A stretch of 64,000 nt of DNA from Halalkalibacter alkalisediminis (GCF_028610705.1 NZ_JAQQWT010000002.1:186001-250000); one strand, 5' to 3'; positions 9,311 to 20,127 are shown, counted from the stretch's first letter. Program-made: numbers and translations. Notes: generated from the sequence alone by a model not told the origin.

Positions 9311-11745
9311 AGAGTTGTATCAATTTCCTCCCATACTTCAATCACATCACCAGTTGTGGCAACATCAACAACAAAGGATCCATTGCTGTAACGATCGCTG
9401 TTACGATAATTATTAGGATCTATCGTCTCGATAACATCATTCTTTGTCCGAATGGTTAAGTGGGACGTTTCTTTCGTGACTCGCTTACATGCAAGCACTC
9501 GGTGTGGGTTTGATTTTAACTCTCTAAGCATCACAAGTCCACGTTTTGCACGACTTGATTTATCAAATTCTGTAATAGGAATCTTTTTAACGGCTCCACG
9601 TTGTGTAATGATAATAAACTCAACTTTCTTTTCATCTACCAAAAACGTGTCTGCACCAACGACATAGTCGCCTTCTTTTAAATTAATTGCTTTTACCCCT
9701 GCAGCCCTTTGACCAACCAAGTTGATTTCATCTACACTCAACCACAGGCCTAGAGCTAAGTTTGTTGCGATAAATAATTCTTCAGTACCCGTAGTATGCA
9801 TCATGGCTACGACTTCATCATCTTCTTTAAGCTTAATTGCCATCAACGGTTTGGAGAAACGTTGTGCTTGGTAAAGCGATAACTGCGAACGTTTTGCCAT
9901 TCCATTTTTTGTAATGAACAAAAGAGATTCTTCTTCTTTAAATTCTTTTACTGGCAATGCTTTGATGATTTCATCCTCTCGCTCTAGCCCACTAACGAGA
10001 TTGGCAACATGCTGGCCATTGTCCTTCCACCTTATATCAGGGAGTTGGTGTACTGGAATATATAAGTAATTTCCTAGCTTCGTAAACAATAACAAAGTTT
10101 CTATGGTATTTATTTCGAAGTGGCCAAGAAGATAATCTCCTTCTTTCATGCCAGGATTTTCACCATTTGAGGCTCCATAAGAACGAATGCTCGTTCTCTT
10201 GACGTAACCTTCTTTTGTAACTGTAACCATCACGTCTTCAGAAGCAATCAATACATCCATATTAATTTTAATTTCTTCAATTTCCTCTTTAATAATCGTT
10301 CGACGAGGATCTGCAAATTCTTTCTTTATCGTTTGTAGATTTTTCTTTATAACTGAAATTAATTTCTTTTCACTTTCAAGAATCGCTTCAAGCTCATGAA
10401 TACGACGTTCGAGTTCTGCAGCTTCTTCTTCAAGAGTCGTAATATCCGTGTTCGTTAAACGATAAAGTTGCAAGGTGACAATCGCTTCCGCTTGAGCTTC
10501 AGTAAAATCATATTTTGAAATTAAATTTTCTTTTGCGTCTTTCTTATCCTTTGATGCACGAATTGTTGTGATTACTTCATCCAGAATGGAAATAGCCTTA
10601 ATTAGACCTTTAACAATATGTTGACGATCCAGTGCTTTCTTCAGGTCATATTTCGCTCTTCTTGTAAACACAAGCTTCTGATGATCAATGTAAGCTTGGA
10701 TTAACGGTTGAAGACCCATTAACTTCGGTGCTTTATTAGCTATAGCCACCATGTTGAAGTTATATGTAACTTGTAAATCGGTATTTTTTAATAGATAGTT
10801 TAAGATTGCAGTAGCATCTGCTTCTTTCTTTAATTCTACCACAATCCGCAATCCAGTTCGATCGGTGTCGTCTCGGACTTCAGCTATTCCGTCAACTTTT
10901 TTATCAAAACGAAGTTCATCCATTTTTTTAACAAGGTTTGATTTTACAACCTCATATGGAATTTCCGTGATCACGATTTGCTTACGTCCACCGCGAATTT
11001 CTTCTACTTCTGTGTTTGCACGAACGACTACTTTACCTTTACCTGTGCGATAGGCTTGCCTGATCCCATCTAATCCTTGAACAATTCCGCCCGTTGGGAA
11101 GTCTGGTCCCTTAATCACTTGTAACAAGTCCTCAAGTGTCGTATTCGGATTTTCCATTTGCATGATTACACCATCAACAATTTCACCTAAATGGTGAGGC
11201 GGAATATCGGTAGCATAACCAGATGAAATCCCTGTCGATCCATTTACAAGTAAATTCGGATACATGGCAGGTAACACAACTGGTTCTTCCTCAGAATCAT
11301 CAAAGTTAGGAATGAAATCGACGGTATCACGATCAATATCACGTAAGAGCTGTGCAGCGATTTTAGATAATCGCGCTTCTGTGTAACGCATCGCTGCTGG
11401 AGGATCTCCATCAATCGAACCATTGTTCCCGTGCATATCTACTAAAAGATTACGAACCTTCCATTCCTGACTCATCCGAACCATGGCTTCATATACGGAA
11501 GAATCTCCATGTGGATGATAGTTACCAATAACATTACCGACGGTCTTAGCCGATTTACGAAATGGTTTTTCAGCTGTATTTCCTTCTTTATACATCGCAT
11601 ATAAAATACGACGTTGAACTGGCTTTAGCCCATCCCTCGCATCGGGTAATGCACGTTCTTGAATAATGTATTTACTATAGCGACCGAATCGGTCCCCAAT
11701 AACATCTTCTAAGGGAAGGTCTAAGTAACGCTCTGTTTGTGCCAA
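9292..11745 (-). CDS. parC: DNA topoisomerase IV subunit A
   Basis: 817 residues. With ParE it decatenates daughter chromosomes. The winged-helix and breakage-reunion core holds the catalytic tyrosine in [11 protein letters not shown] (Tyr121). The quinolone-determining stretch reads [10 protein letters not shown], with Ser82 and Glu86, the residues of sensitive forms. The C-terminal beta-pinwheel lies after about residue 490 ([21 protein letters not shown] repeats). It starts with TTG after a GAGGAG site inside the end of parE, two bases from the parE stop, so translation is coupled. Distinguished from GyrA by the absence of the full GyrA box QRRGGKG. Confidence 0.95.
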   Translation of the reverse strand: MAQTERYLDLPLEDVIGDRFGRYSKYIIQERALPDARDGLKPVQRRILYAMYKEGNTAEKPFRKSAKTVGNVIGNYHPHGDSSVYEAMVRMSQEWKVRNLLVDMHGNNGSIDGDPPAAMRYTEARLSKIAAQLLRDIDRDTVDFIPNFDDSEEEPVVLPAMYPNLLVNGSTGISSGYATDIPPHHLGEIVDGVIMQMENPNTTLEDLLQVIKGPDFPTGGIVQGLDGIRQAYRTGKGKVVVRANTEVEEIRGGRKQIVITEIPYEVVKSNLVKKMDELRFDKKVDGIAEVRDDTDRTGLRIVVELKKEADATAILNYLLKNTDLQVTYNFNMVAIANKAPKLMGLQPLIQAYIDHQKLVFTRRAKYDLKKALDRQHIVKGLIKAISILDEVITTIRASKDKKDAKENLISKYDFTEAQAEAIVTLQLYRLTNTDITTLEEEAAELERRIHELEAILESEKKLISVIKKNLQTIKKEFADPRRTIIKEEIEEIKINMDVLIASEDVMVTVTKEGYVKRTSIRSYGASNGENPGMKEGDYLLGHFEINTIETLLLFTKLGNYLYIPVHQLPDIRWKDNGQHVANLVSGLEREDEIIKALPVKEFKEEESLLFITKNGMAKRSQLSLYQAQRFSKPLMAIKLKEDDEVVAMMHTTGTEELFIATNLALGLWLSVDEINLVGQRAAGVKAINLKEGDYVVGADTFLVDEKKVEFIIITQRGAVKKIPITEFDKSSRAKRGLVMLRELKSNPHRVLACKRVTKETSHLTIRTKNDVIETIDPNNYRNSDRYSNGSFVVDVATTGDVIEVWEEIDTTLKTDEV

Positions 11746-11747
11746 GC

Positions 11748-13718
11748 TTACTCCTCCTCAACTACTGCTAAGTTTTCATTTTCTAAGATGTTCGAGTCTT
11801 CTTCCAAGCCAAATTGAACATGTGATTCTATCCATTTACGTCTTGGCTCAACTTTATCCCCCATTAATGTCGTTACACGCTTTTCAGCACGCGCTGCATC
11901 GTCAAGTTTGACTCGAATGAGCGTTCTTGTCTCTGGATCCATAGTTGTTTCCCAAAGCTGGGTCGCATTCATTTCTCCAAGACCCTTATAACGCTGCAAT
12001 GTATAGCCTCTGCCGACCTTTTTTGTTGCACTATCTAATTCACGTTCATCCCATGCATATTCAATAATTTCTTTTTTCCCAGTACCTTTGCTCACTTTAT
12101 ATAGGGGTGGCAATGCAATATAAATCTTTCCAGCATCAAAAAGTGGACGCATATAGCGGTAAAAGAACGTTAATAAAAGAACTTGAATATGCGCTCCATC
12201 CGTATCGGCATCGGTCATAATAACAACTTTATCGTAATTCACGTCTTCAAGCGTGAAATCAGCTCCAACACCTGCACCAATCGTATGGATGATCGTACGA
12301 ATTTCTTCGTTTTTCATAATGTCTTCAAGCTTAGCTTTCTCCGTATTAATCACTTTACCACGCAAAGGTAGAACCGCTTGGAACTTTCGGTCACGTCCTT
12401 GCTTCGCGGAACCACCAGCTGAATCTCCCTCCACCAAGTAAAGTTCGTTTCGTTGCGGGTTCTTTGATTGTGCAGGAGTAAGTTTTCCACTCAACAAAAC
12501 ATCTCGACGCTTACTCTTCTTACCATTACGAGCATCTTCTCTTGCTTTTCTAGCTGCCTCACGAGCTTGGGCTGCTTTAACAGCCTTTTTAATCAGCATC
12601 GTACTTACATCTGGGTTTTCTTCAAAGAAATAGGATAACTTTTCAGATACAACACCGTCAACAGCAGAACGTGCTTCAGACGTTCCTAATTTCCCTTTTG
12701 TTTGTCCCTCAAATTGTAGCTTTTCCTCAGGCACTCGAACGGAAATAATCGAAGTGAATCCTTCGCGAATATCAGAACCATCTAAATTTTTATCTTTTTC
12801 CTTTAAGATTTTCACTTTTCTAGCATATTCATTCACAGCTCTAGTCATGGCTGCTTTAGCCCCTAGTTCATGTGTTCCTCCATCTTTCGTACGGACGTTA
12901 TTCACAAACGAGAGAACATTTTCGGTGTAACCGTCATTGAACTGGAAAGCAAATTCAACTTCAATGTTATTTTGCTCTCCTTGGAAAAAGACAACAGGAC
13001 TAATCGTTTCTTTGTCCTCATTTAAATATTCAACGAACGCTTCGATTCCATTTTCAAAATAAAACTCTTCTTTAGAACCTTCTCCACGTAAGTCAACCAG
13101 TTCAATTCTTAAGCCTTTAAGTAAGAAAGCGGCTTCACGTAGTCTCTCTGTTAACGTTTCAAGATTATACGTCGTTGCCGTAAAGATGGTTGGATCTGGC
13201 TTGAAGTGGATCGTAGTCCCTGTTTTACGAGTGTTTCCAACTTTTTCAAGAGTCGTTACAGGTTTGCCACCATTTTCAAATCTTTGCTTATAGACATGGC
13301 CATCTCGTTTGATTTCGACGACTAACCATTCAGAAAGGGCATTAACAACAGAGGCCCCTACACCATGTAGTCCACCACTTGTTGCATAACCGCCTTGTCC
13401 AAACTTACCTCCTGCGTGAAGAACTGTCAAAATCACTTCCGGAGTTGGCTTACCTGATTTATGCATTCCAGTCGGCATCCCGCGCCCTTCATCAGTAACA
13501 GAAATACTATTATCACGATGTACAGTTACATTTATGTATGAACCGTGTCCAGCTAACGCTTCGTCAACTGAGTTATCTACTATTTCGTAAACAAGATGAT
13601 GAAGCCCGCGCGAGTCCGTACTACCAATATACATTCCTGGGCGCTTTCTAACTGCTTCAAGGCCTTCTAATACTTGTATTGATTCATCGTTATAATCCAT
13701 ATGTTGTTTTTTTGCCAA
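11748..13718 (-). CDS. parE: DNA topoisomerase IV subunit B
   Basis: 656 residues; ATPase partner of ParC. GHKL motifs [10 protein letters not shown] (catalytic Glu, Mg-binding Asn), TDEGRGMP and [12 protein letters not shown] lie in the first 130 residues, followed by the transducer domain, and the Toprim domain shows [16 protein letters not shown] and [12 protein letters not shown] use the TTG at 13718, which follows AAAGGAG by 8 bases and gives MAKKQHMDY; the longer frame to 13760 has no site. In B. subtilis parE follows plsY; here plsY is not adjacent. First gene of the parE-parC operon. Confidence 0.95.
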   Translation of the reverse strand: MAKKQHMDYNDESIQVLEGLEAVRKRPGMYIGSTDSRGLHHLVYEIVDNSVDEALAGHGSYINVTVHRDNSISVTDEGRGMPTGMHKSGKPTPEVILTVLHAGGKFGQGGYATSGGLHGVGASVVNALSEWLVVEIKRDGHVYKQRFENGGKPVTTLEKVGNTRKTGTTIHFKPDPTIFTATTYNLETLTERLREAAFLLKGLRIELVDLRGEGSKEEFYFENGIEAFVEYLNEDKETISPVVFFQGEQNNIEVEFAFQFNDGYTENVLSFVNNVRTKDGGTHELGAKAAMTRAVNEYARKVKILKEKDKNLDGSDIREGFTSIISVRVPEEKLQFEGQTKGKLGTSEARSAVDGVVSEKLSYFFEENPDVSTMLIKKAVKAAQAREAARKAREDARNGKKSKRRDVLLSGKLTPAQSKNPQRNELYLVEGDSAGGSAKQGRDRKFQAVLPLRGKVINTEKAKLEDIMKNEEIRTIIHTIGAGVGADFTLEDVNYDKVVIMTDADTDGAHIQVLLLTFFYRYMRPLFDAGKIYIALPPLYKVSKGTGKKEIIEYAWDERELDSATKKVGRGYTLQRYKGLGEMNATQLWETTMDPETRTLIRVKLDDAARAEKRVTTLMGDKVEPRRKWIESHVQFGLEEDSNILENENLAVVEEE

Positions 13719-13875
13719 AGTTGAGACTCCTTTCAACATGCTACTCGTATTGTAGCACAAACGAACAAATGTTTCTTTTCCTCGAACAGTGCTGCTTAAT
13801 CTATTTTAGCTGTTATTTCTGTATTCGCAACACCTTTTCTATTATCCTTTATTTTCTTTAAGTTTTTTAACAAGT

Positions 13876-13912
13876 AAAAAACGAGACTTTATAAGAAGCC
13901 TCGTCTTTAAAA
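13876..13912 (-). terminator. Intrinsic terminator of the CoA-binding protein gene
   Basis: On the minus strand, AAAGACGAGGC pairs imperfectly with GTCTCGTTTTTT, ending in six T, just after the stop at 13918. Confidence 0.75.
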
Positions 13913-13917
13913 AACAG

Positions 13918-14331
13918 TTATTTCCATTTGGCGTGTTCAACTTTAATACAACGATTCATAATGGTTTGAATTCCTTTTTGCTTGAGTATTTCGTAAGCTT
14001 CTTCATTTTCTAACCCAAGTTGTGCCCAAAATGCAGTAGCATCAACTTCCACAGTTTCTTTAGCTACTTCTGGTAAAAATTCACTTCTTCTAAAGACATT
14101 GACAATGTCAATTTTTCCTTCGATTTCATTTAGCGAGCTGACTGCCTTTACTCCTAATACCTCATCAACTGTAGGGTTTACAGGTATAATCTCATAACCA
14201 GCTTTTTGCATCGCTTCACTGACCATATAAGAAGTTCGGTCGGGACTCGCGGACAGTCCCACTACCGCAATTCGTTTACTTTCATTTAATAATTTTTTTA
14301 TTTCTTCGTCTTTAGGATTTTGAAAACTCAT
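13918..14331 (-). CDS. yneT: CoA-binding domain protein (YneT/YccU family)
   Basis: 137 residues, a single Rossmann-like CoA_binding domain: KRIAVVGLSASPDRTSYMV, IIPVNPTVDEVLG, VNVFRRSEFLP and FWAQLGLENEEAY. It ends with the family signature IQTIMNRCIKVEH. In B. subtilis yneT lies next to plsY-parE-parC, and it is likewise just upstream of parE here. The start at 14331 has AAGGAGTG at the right distance; the ATG at 14340 overlaps that site. Role unknown; probably binds CoA or a CoA ester. Confidence 0.88.
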   Translation of the reverse strand: MSFQNPKDEEIKKLLNESKRIAVVGLSASPDRTSYMVSEAMQKAGYEIIPVNPTVDEVLGVKAVSSLNEIEGKIDIVNVFRRSEFLPEVAKETVEVDATAFWAQLGLENEEAYEILKQKGIQTIMNRCIKVEHAKWK

Positions 14332-14473
14332 GATGATCACTCCTTCCGTTTTATATCGTGTTCTTCTTTCAACTTCTTACTCCTCAATTCCTGCAATTTA
14401 TGAAAACAAAACGTTTTATTCTCTTGAATTTGGCAAAACCTACTTGTATATCATTAGAAAAAGGGAGGTACAA

Positions 14474-15784
14474 ATGAAACATCACCCAACTCTGTTTATT
14501 TTGCGTTCGCAATTTTGGTACATCCCAGCCATTTACGGAGTTATTTCCATCTTATTTGCTTGTTTGAGCATATGGGGGGATCGTTATATAAGTAGTCAGT
14601 TTCTGCCTAATTTTTTCTATGTAGACTTAGCTCTAGCGCAAACGTTGTTAAGTACAATCACTTCCTCATTGTTGACAATGACAACCATTTCCTTTTCTAC
14701 AATTATGGTTGTGCTAACCACCTATTTATCACAATTCTCACCTCGAACCATGCAGGACTTTATGACGGATGTCTACACTCAGCGCATTTTAGGTGTATTC
14801 ATTGGTGGATTTTTATATGCTTTGGTTCTTCTTCTTCTTATACGAGATACGAAGCAAGAATTGTTGTTTTTTTCCCCAACCTTAGCTGTTATATACGCGA
14901 TAGTATGCGTCGGATATTTTGTTTTTTTCGTGCATCATGTTGGAAGATGGATTCAAGTGAGCAATTTAATTCATCATATTACTCGAAACACGATCGAATC
15001 GATCCATCATAATTACGACGATGCCATAGAAGAAGTGCCCGATGAGCCTTGGAAAGATTGGGAAAGTGAAGAGGTAAAATTAGTGGACCCTCTACACATC
15101 CATTCGAAACAAGCCGGTTATTTATTGGTAATCGAATTAGAAGAACTGATCGAGCAAGCTTCACAAGATGACTTGATTGTCAAAATCGAAGTAGGACTTG
15201 GTGATTTTTTAGAAGGAGGAATGGTTCTGCTATCTATATGGGGGAAAACTAGCCATTTAGATACGGCATTGTATGAACGTTATTTCCATGTTGGTGAAGA
15301 GCGAGCGACCATCCAAGATATTGACTTCGGCTTAACAAAGCTTGTTGAAATCTCGCTACGAGCCTTATCACCAGGGATCAACGACCCTAATACGGCGATT
15401 AGTGGCATTCGCGCTCTAGCTCGAATTTTAACCGTTTTAGCAAAGAAAAATTTACACCGATCCTATTATAACGATTCTCACCAAGCTCTTAGAGTCATTG
15501 TCCAACAACGACATTTCAAAGACTATCTGTATAAATGTTACTATCAAATTAGACGTCCCGGTACAGAAGATGTATCTGTTTTAGCCGCGATCATCGATTC
15601 CTTGCAATTGGTTGCAGCTCAAAACAACAAGCAGATTAAACAAACCATATGGGAATTTTCCAGATATATTGAAGAAGGAATTAAAAAAGAAGATATGCTT
15701 GATTTAGACCGCGTCTATTTAAATGAAAAACTGCAAAAATTAGCGATTCAAACAGATCAAAGTCAGAATTATCACCCCATGTGA
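14474..15784 (+). CDS. DUF2254 membrane protein
   Basis: 436 residues. Four transmembrane segments lie in the first 150 residues (IPAIYGVISILFACLSIW, LSTITSSLLTMTTISFS, ILGVFIGGFLYALVLLLLI, AVIYAIVCVGYFVFFV), then a large soluble domain with GYLLVIELEELIEQA and SLRALSPGINDPNTAISGI, the DUF2254 signature. The ATG at 14474 has GGGAGG in place; the 48 codons upstream lack support. Divergent from yneT with a shared 140-base promoter space. Function unknown in the family. Confidence 0.85.
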   Translation: MKHHPTLFILRSQFWYIPAIYGVISILFACLSIWGDRYISSQFLPNFFYVDLALAQTLLSTITSSLLTMTTISFSTIMVVLTTYLSQFSPRTMQDFMTDVYTQRILGVFIGGFLYALVLLLLIRDTKQELLFFSPTLAVIYAIVCVGYFVFFVHHVGRWIQVSNLIHHITRNTIESIHHNYDDAIEEVPDEPWKDWESEEVKLVDPLHIHSKQAGYLLVIELEELIEQASQDDLIVKIEVGLGDFLEGGMVLLSIWGKTSHLDTALYERYFHVGEERATIQDIDFGLTKLVEISLRALSPGINDPNTAISGIRALARILTVLAKKNLHRSYYNDSHQALRVIVQQRHFKDYLYKCYYQIRRPGTEDVSVLAAIIDSLQLVAAQNNKQIKQTIWEFSRYIEEGIKKEDMLDLDRVYLNEKLQKLAIQTDQSQNYHPM

Positions 15785-15904
15785 CTAGGAGCGTCTACTG
15801 TAGGTGCTCCTAACGTAAGTCTGTAGATTGAGTTCATTTAAAAATCCAAGAATGACTATTTATCCGATCTGATTGATTTATTATCTAAGCATCTTTCACT
15901 CACA

Positions 15905-15936
15905 AAAAAGACTGACAAACGAAGTCAGTCTCACTT
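15905..15936 (-). terminator. Intrinsic terminator of the FadH-like gene
   Basis: AGACTGAC pairs with GTCAGTCT around a 7-base loop, followed on the minus strand by TTTTTT. Confidence 0.88.
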
Positions 15937-15964
15937 TAAAAGCGCTTACTTTTTTGAATCAATA

Positions 15965-16753
15965 CTAAAACTGAAACGATGCGTTATTCAGCCATTGTCC
16001 ACCGTCAATTGTAATGCAATCTCCATTAATATATTGCGCTTCTGGTGAAAACAAGAACGCAGCTACCCCTGCTACTTCTTCAACTTTCCCAAAACGTCTT
16101 GCAGGAATTCCTTTCACTACCTTTTTATAAGCTTCTTCATTCATAATTAGTTTCTCAGCTCCACCCGTGTCTTCAATAGGACCTGGTGCAATCGCATTGA
16201 CTCTGATTCCATATTGACTCCCCCATTCAACAGCAAGAGACCTTGTCATTGCTAGTACACCCGCCTTCGCACAAGCGGAGTGAACCACTCCTGCTCCAGC
16301 CGTCCATGCATAGGTAGCAACAATGTTAGTAATACTTCCAGACTTCTTTTCCTTAATCCATTCTTGGGCCACTGCTTGTGAGCAATACCACGTTCCATTT
16401 AAGACAATATTAATAACTGAATTCCATCCATTCACTGATAGCTCTTCAGCGCGAACAAGGAAATTCCCGGCTGCGTTATTGACTAAAAAATCGATGGTTC
16501 CGAATGCCTCTTTTGTTTGATCGACCATTGATTGAACCTTCTCAGGATCGCGAACATCCATTACAACAGGTAGAATTTGCCCTTCGAATGTCTCGATTTC
16601 TTGTTTTGCTCGTTCAAGTTTTTCTAAGTCACGCCCACTGATCGTAACATAAGCACCTTGCTCGGCGAATTTTTTAGCCATTGCTTTTCCCATTCCATTA
16701 CTTCCACCTGTTACGATTACCACTTTCCCCTTCATCGTCTCAACCCCTATCAT
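15965..16753 (-). CDS. fadH: 2,4-dienoyl-CoA reductase-like SDR
   Basis: 262 residues, NADPH-dependent short-chain dehydrogenase of the DECR type, closest by motif to B. subtilis FadH (YkuF), which reduces 2,4-dienoyl-CoA during beta-oxidation of unsaturated fatty acids. Cofactor loop TGGSNGMG near residue 14; NNAAGNF at the NAG position; the classic YxxxK is replaced by HSACAKAG, as in this family; RVNAIAPGPIEDTGG follows, and EEVAGVAAFLFSPEA near the end. AAGGAGG sits 8 bases before the ATG at 16753. A FadR-box match lies 20 bases upstream, supporting the fatty-acid role. Monocistronic. Confidence 0.85.
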   Translation of the reverse strand: MIGVETMKGKVVIVTGGSNGMGKAMAKKFAEQGAYVTISGRDLEKLERAKQEIETFEGQILPVVMDVRDPEKVQSMVDQTKEAFGTIDFLVNNAAGNFLVRAEELSVNGWNSVINIVLNGTWYCSQAVAQEWIKEKKSGSITNIVATYAWTAGAGVVHSACAKAGVLAMTRSLAVEWGSQYGIRVNAIAPGPIEDTGGAEKLIMNEEAYKKVVKGIPARRFGKVEEVAGVAAFLFSPEAQYINGDCITIDGGQWLNNASFQF

Positions 16754-16772
16754 ATAATAAACCTCCTTGAAA

Positions 16773-16790
16773 TGAATGAATAGCCATTCA
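16773..16790 (-). promoter_or_regulatory. Probable FadR operator
   Basis: TGAATGAATAGCCATTCA matches the B. subtilis FadR (YsiA) consensus TGAATGAMTANTCATTCA at all but one position. It lies just upstream of the ribosome-binding site of the FadH-like gene. FadR is a TetR-type repressor released by long-chain acyl-CoA, so this gene is likely induced by fatty acids. Confidence 0.8.
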
Positions 16791-16969
16791 TTTTAGTGTT
16801 ACATCGAATTTAACACTATTTAGCAAAGGAAATAATGATCTTTTCACCTCCATTTAACTAATTAATCTTGGTGACCATGACAAGGATGTTTTTTCCATAG
16901 TATCATGTTCTTCTACCATACAGGAACCACTTTTTGAAATTTCTATCTTATTTTATCTTTGTTTTTAAG

Positions 16970-17001
16970 AAAAAAGAACTCTTTACGAGTCCTTTTCATT
17001 T
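16970..17001 (-). terminator. Intrinsic terminator of the ketopantoate reductase-like gene
   Basis: GGACTCgtaaaGAGTTC and a following TTTTTT on the minus strand; the stem overlaps the stop codon. Confidence 0.7.
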
Positions 17002-17915
17002 TTCATTCCATTTTTATATGGATGAAGCAACGAGTAAATCGCATGAATCGATGGCACTTCGATCTGATATTTCTCTGCAAGTGTTAATAAATAGCCGTGT
17101 AGACTATCTAATTCAATCGATAACCCTTTTTCTAAGTCACGATGCATGGATGATGTCATTTCCGGTGAGAGACTATGTAACTTCGTTAAAATCGCTTCGA
17201 TTGTGTTCTCAGGTAAAAGAATATTTCTAGCTTGTGCAATCTCATAGACTTCAGTAACCACATTATTCAAGAAGTTCGCTGTTACATCATCTTGAAGAGC
17301 AACGCCAATTGGTTGGCGTGTAGCCGTTGTAATTCCGCTTAAAGACGTTAAGAAAATATACTTTTTCCACATATCTTCTAAAATCGTCTCAGACAAGGTA
17401 ACTGGCACCTTCGCTTGTTCAAACCTGTCTTTTAGATTTCGCAAAAAGATCCTATCTGTATCCAATAATGGTCCGAAAACGATCTCATGTAACGCACTTG
17501 TATGAACAATTTCACTTTCATTATTTAAGGTTGCTTCGATATAACATAGCCCACCTAATACTTTTTCTTGACCAAATTTTGACGTTAGGACATCAAGATG
17601 TTTAATTCCATTGAGTAAAGGCAGTACTTTCGCACCGTTGTTCACTAGCGTTTCAATTTGTGGCAACGCTTCTTCTAGATGATAATTTTTTAGCGCTACG
17701 ATTACGAGGTCCGGTTTATCAATTTCGCTTGCTTCAAAGACAACATTAGGGGTTATAGAAAAATCCCCGGCTACACTTTTTACATGTAAACCATTTTTTT
17801 GTAGCTGCTTATATCGTTTAGGCCGAACGAGAAAAGTTACATTTGATCCCTTTGCTGCAAGCTTACCGCCAAAATAGCCTCCAACTGCTCCTGCTCCAAG
17901 TACTACTATATTCAA
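16983..17915 (-). CDS. 2-dehydropantoate 2-reductase family protein
   Basis: 310 residues of the PanE/ApbA family. The N-terminal Rossmann motif is VVLGAGAVGGYFGGKLA (residues 4-20); NGIKHLD and the lysine helix ILEDMWKKYIFLTS provide the catalytic Lys near 187; the C-terminal ketopantoate-reductase domain ends SLHGYLLTLAEKYQIEVP. It would reduce ketopantoate to pantoate for CoA synthesis. It is alone, not with panBCD, and many bacilli carry several paralogues with unknown 2-oxoacid substrates, so the family is firmer than the substrate. Confidence 0.85.
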   Translation of the reverse strand: MNIVVLGAGAVGGYFGGKLAAKGSNVTFLVRPKRYKQLQKNGLHVKSVAGDFSITPNVVFEASEIDKPDLVIVALKNYHLEEALPQIETLVNNGAKVLPLLNGIKHLDVLTSKFGQEKVLGGLCYIEATLNNESEIVHTSALHEIVFGPLLDTDRIFLRNLKDRFEQAKVPVTLSETILEDMWKKYIFLTSLSGITTATRQPIGVALQDDVTANFLNNVVTEVYEIAQARNILLPENTIEAILTKLHSLSPEMTSSMHRDLEKGLSIELDSLHGYLLTLAEKYQIEVPSIHAIYSLLHPYKNGMKNEKDS

Positions 17916-18014
17916 TTAAAACGCCTCCTAGAATTGCTTACTTAACGGTTTAATTATACGTTAAGAGGAATATTTTATGGCAACATTTTCACTACTCTAA
18001 AGAATTCTAATGAA

Positions 18015-18047
18015 AGAGAAGAGGCTGTAAACAAAGCCTCTTCTCTA
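18015..18047 (-). terminator. Intrinsic terminator of the CoA-transferase operon
   Basis: AGAAGAGGC and GCCTCTTCT form a stem around GTAAACAAA; it follows the dehydrogenase stop at 18048. Confidence 0.75.
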
Positions 18048-18788
18048 TTAAATAACCACACCGCCATCGATACTTAATATCGTCCCTGTAATAAATCGCG
18101 CTTCATCTGAAGCAAGAAACGCGTATCCATTTGCTATATCTTCCGGTGAGCCTAAATCATTTAAAACCGATTTCTCTTTCATGATGTTCAACACTTTTTC
18201 AGGCATTTTTTCTGTCATTGGCGTCAAGATGAACCCTGGAGCTACTGCATTGACGCGAATGTTATAGCGGCCAAGCTCTTTAGCCCATGTTTTCGTCATC
18301 CCGTTTACTCCCCATTTGGTCGCAGCGTAATTGGTTTGTCCGAAATTCCCAAAAGAACCTACAATCGATGAGGCATTTAAAATGACACCACTATTTTGTT
18401 CTTTCATCACTGTTGCCGCCTCTTGAGATACAGTGAATACTCCTTTTAAATTCACATCGATGACTTGATCCCACTGCTCATCTGTCATTTTTAATAATTG
18501 AGCATCTGCCGTGATCCCCGCATTATTGACAACGACATCCACACTTCCATAAATCGCAATGGTTCTTTCCATAAGCGCTTTCACATCTGCTCTTTTTGTT
18601 ACATTAACAAGCGTGCCAATCGCTTCTCCCCCAAGTTCTTTAATCGCTGTAACGGTTTGATCAACGTCTTCATGATTCAGGTCTGCTACTACGACTTTTG
18701 CTCCCTCACTAGCAAACTTCTTCGCTGTTGCTTCACCAATCCCTCGGCCAGCCCCTGTAATTATCGCTACTTTGTCTTTTAACCTCAT
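18048..18788 (-). CDS. SDR dehydrogenase, probably 3-hydroxybutyrate or 3-hydroxyacyl oxidising
   Basis: 246 residues, classical short-chain dehydrogenase. NAD(P) loop TGAGRGIG (12-19), NNAGITAD (around 88), catalytic Ser in NASSIVGS, YAATK (YxxxK), and RVNAVAPGFILTPM. By sequence it resembles FabG or acetoacetyl-CoA reductase. Context argues for catabolism: third gene of an operon with a CoA-transferase and a GntP permease under a sigma-54 promoter, which would fit oxidation of 3-hydroxybutyrate to acetoacetate. VVVADLN at the cofactor-specificity strand has an Asp, favouring NAD over NADP. Start 18788 follows GAGGAGG; the longer frame overlapping the permease is not needed. Confidence 0.83.
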   Translation of the reverse strand: MRLKDKVAIITGAGRGIGEATAKKFASEGAKVVVADLNHEDVDQTVTAIKELGGEAIGTLVNVTKRADVKALMERTIAIYGSVDVVVNNAGITADAQLLKMTDEQWDQVIDVNLKGVFTVSQEAATVMKEQNSGVILNASSIVGSFGNFGQTNYAATKWGVNGMTKTWAKELGRYNIRVNAVAPGFILTPMTEKMPEKVLNIMKEKSVLNDLGSPEDIANGYAFLASDEARFITGTILSIDGGVVI

Positions 18789-18814
18789 CTTAGTTCCTCC
18801 TCGTATTCTATTAA

Positions 18815-20101
18815 TTAAATAATTCCAATTGAAGCACATAAAATGGCAACAATTACACTTAAAATCGGAATCGCACAACCTACGACAAAAATATCCTTAT
18901 AAGAGTCTTTGTGAGTCATAGCCGTAATCGTTAATAGCGTTAAAACAGCTCCGTTGTGAGGCAATGTATCGAGACCTCCTGAAGCAATGGAGGCGACACG
19001 ATGGAATGCTTCTGGACTAATACCTGATTGAGCAGCAAGTTCCATATAACGATCACCAAGAGCTTCTAGTGCAATGCCTAGTCCACCCGATGCAGATCCC
19101 GTTGAACCCGCTAAAATATTAATGGCAACGGCTTGTGAAATGAGCGGACTTCCTTGAATGCCCATCAGGAAATCTGTTAATCTTTCAAAACCAGGAACAG
19201 CTCGAACAACGGATCCAAATCCAACAGCTGCACTGGTATTAATAATCGCAATCACAGAGCCACTTGCGCCTTTATTAACAGATTCTATGAACTTCTTCAT
19301 CATACCTAGATTTAACAAAATAATCAAAATAATACCAGCTAGTAAAGCAACAACTATGTCCCATTTTAAGATATTTAACGTAAAAATGACTGTCATTAAC
19401 GGTAAGAAGGAAAGAAGGGCATTAGGTAATTTTTCCGCTTCTACACGTTCAATGTTTTGATCATTTGGTTCTGTGTAAAATTCTCCAGCTTCTTTTGTCT
19501 TCTTCTCTCTCCATATTAAGTAGACATATCCTCCTATTCCCATAACTAGTGCTGCGACAATCCCCATAAAAGGAGCTGCCATGGCTGTTGTTCCATAATA
19601 ATTAGTAGGAATTAAATTTTGAATTTGCGGCGTTCCTGGTACAGCTGTCATGGTAAATGTAAAAGCTCCTAGTGCAATCGTACCCGGTAAAAGCCTGCGA
19701 GTAATATTCGCTTCACGGAATAAAGCGATCGCTAGAGGATAAACCGCGAATACAACAACGAACAAACTTACTCCTCCGTATGTCAAAACTGCACAAGCAG
19801 CTATAACGCCTAGGATCGCCCTTTTCTTGCCAATTACCTTTGTAATGGTAACCGCCACCGAACTTGCTGCCCCCGTATCCTCCATTAATTTCCCGAAGAT
19901 GGCACCGAGCATAAAAACGGGAAACCAAGCTTTAGCAAAGTTCACAAAGCCTTGCATGTACGTATCGGTATAAGCTTCTAGAAGATTTAATCCACCAAAA
20001 AGGGCCACAACACCAGCTGTTATCGGTGCTACCCAAATAATAGACCAGCCGCGATACGCTAAAAACATTAATAAGACAAGACCTAATATAATTCCAATCA
20101 T
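18815..20101 (-). CDS. GntP-family carboxylate permease
   Basis: 428 residues, about 12 membrane segments, proton-symport permease of the GntP family, which moves gluconate and short hydroxy- or keto-acids. Recognisable blocks are GYVYLIWREKK at a cytoplasmic loop, the conserved NILAGSTGSASGGLGIALEAL and SIASGGLDTLPHNGAVLTLL. The start at 20101 has GGAGGG six bases upstream. It lies 26 bases after the CoA-transferase gene and 26 before the dehydrogenase start. Context suggests 3-hydroxybutyrate or acetoacetate as substrate; this is inference. Confidence 0.87.
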   Translation of the reverse strand: MIGIILGLVLLMFLAYRGWSIIWVAPITAGVVALFGGLNLLEAYTDTYMQGFVNFAKAWFPVFMLGAIFGKLMEDTGAASSVAVTITKVIGKKRAILGVIAACAVLTYGGVSLFVVVFAVYPLAIALFREANITRRLLPGTIALGAFTFTMTAVPGTPQIQNLIPTNYYGTTAMAAPFMGIVAALVMGIGGYVYLIWREKKTKEAGEFYTEPNDQNIERVEAEKLPNALLSFLPLMTVIFTLNILKWDIVVALLAGIILIILLNLGMMKKFIESVNKGASGSVIAIINTSAAVGFGSVVRAVPGFERLTDFLMGIQGSPLISQAVAINILAGSTGSASGGLGIALEALGDRYMELAAQSGISPEAFHRVASIASGGLDTLPHNGAVLTLLTITAMTHKDSYKDIFVVGCAIPILSVIVAILCASIGII

Positions 20102-20127
20102 CAATATCCCTCCAGATTCTAATTTGG

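Noticed and set aside
9292-11745. Quinolone-resistance changes in ParC
   Set aside because: The Ser82 and Glu86 positions keep the residues of sensitive forms.
11748-13760. Several plus-strand frames inside parE and parC
   Set aside because: They lack ribosome-binding sites and are shadows of strongly conserved genes.
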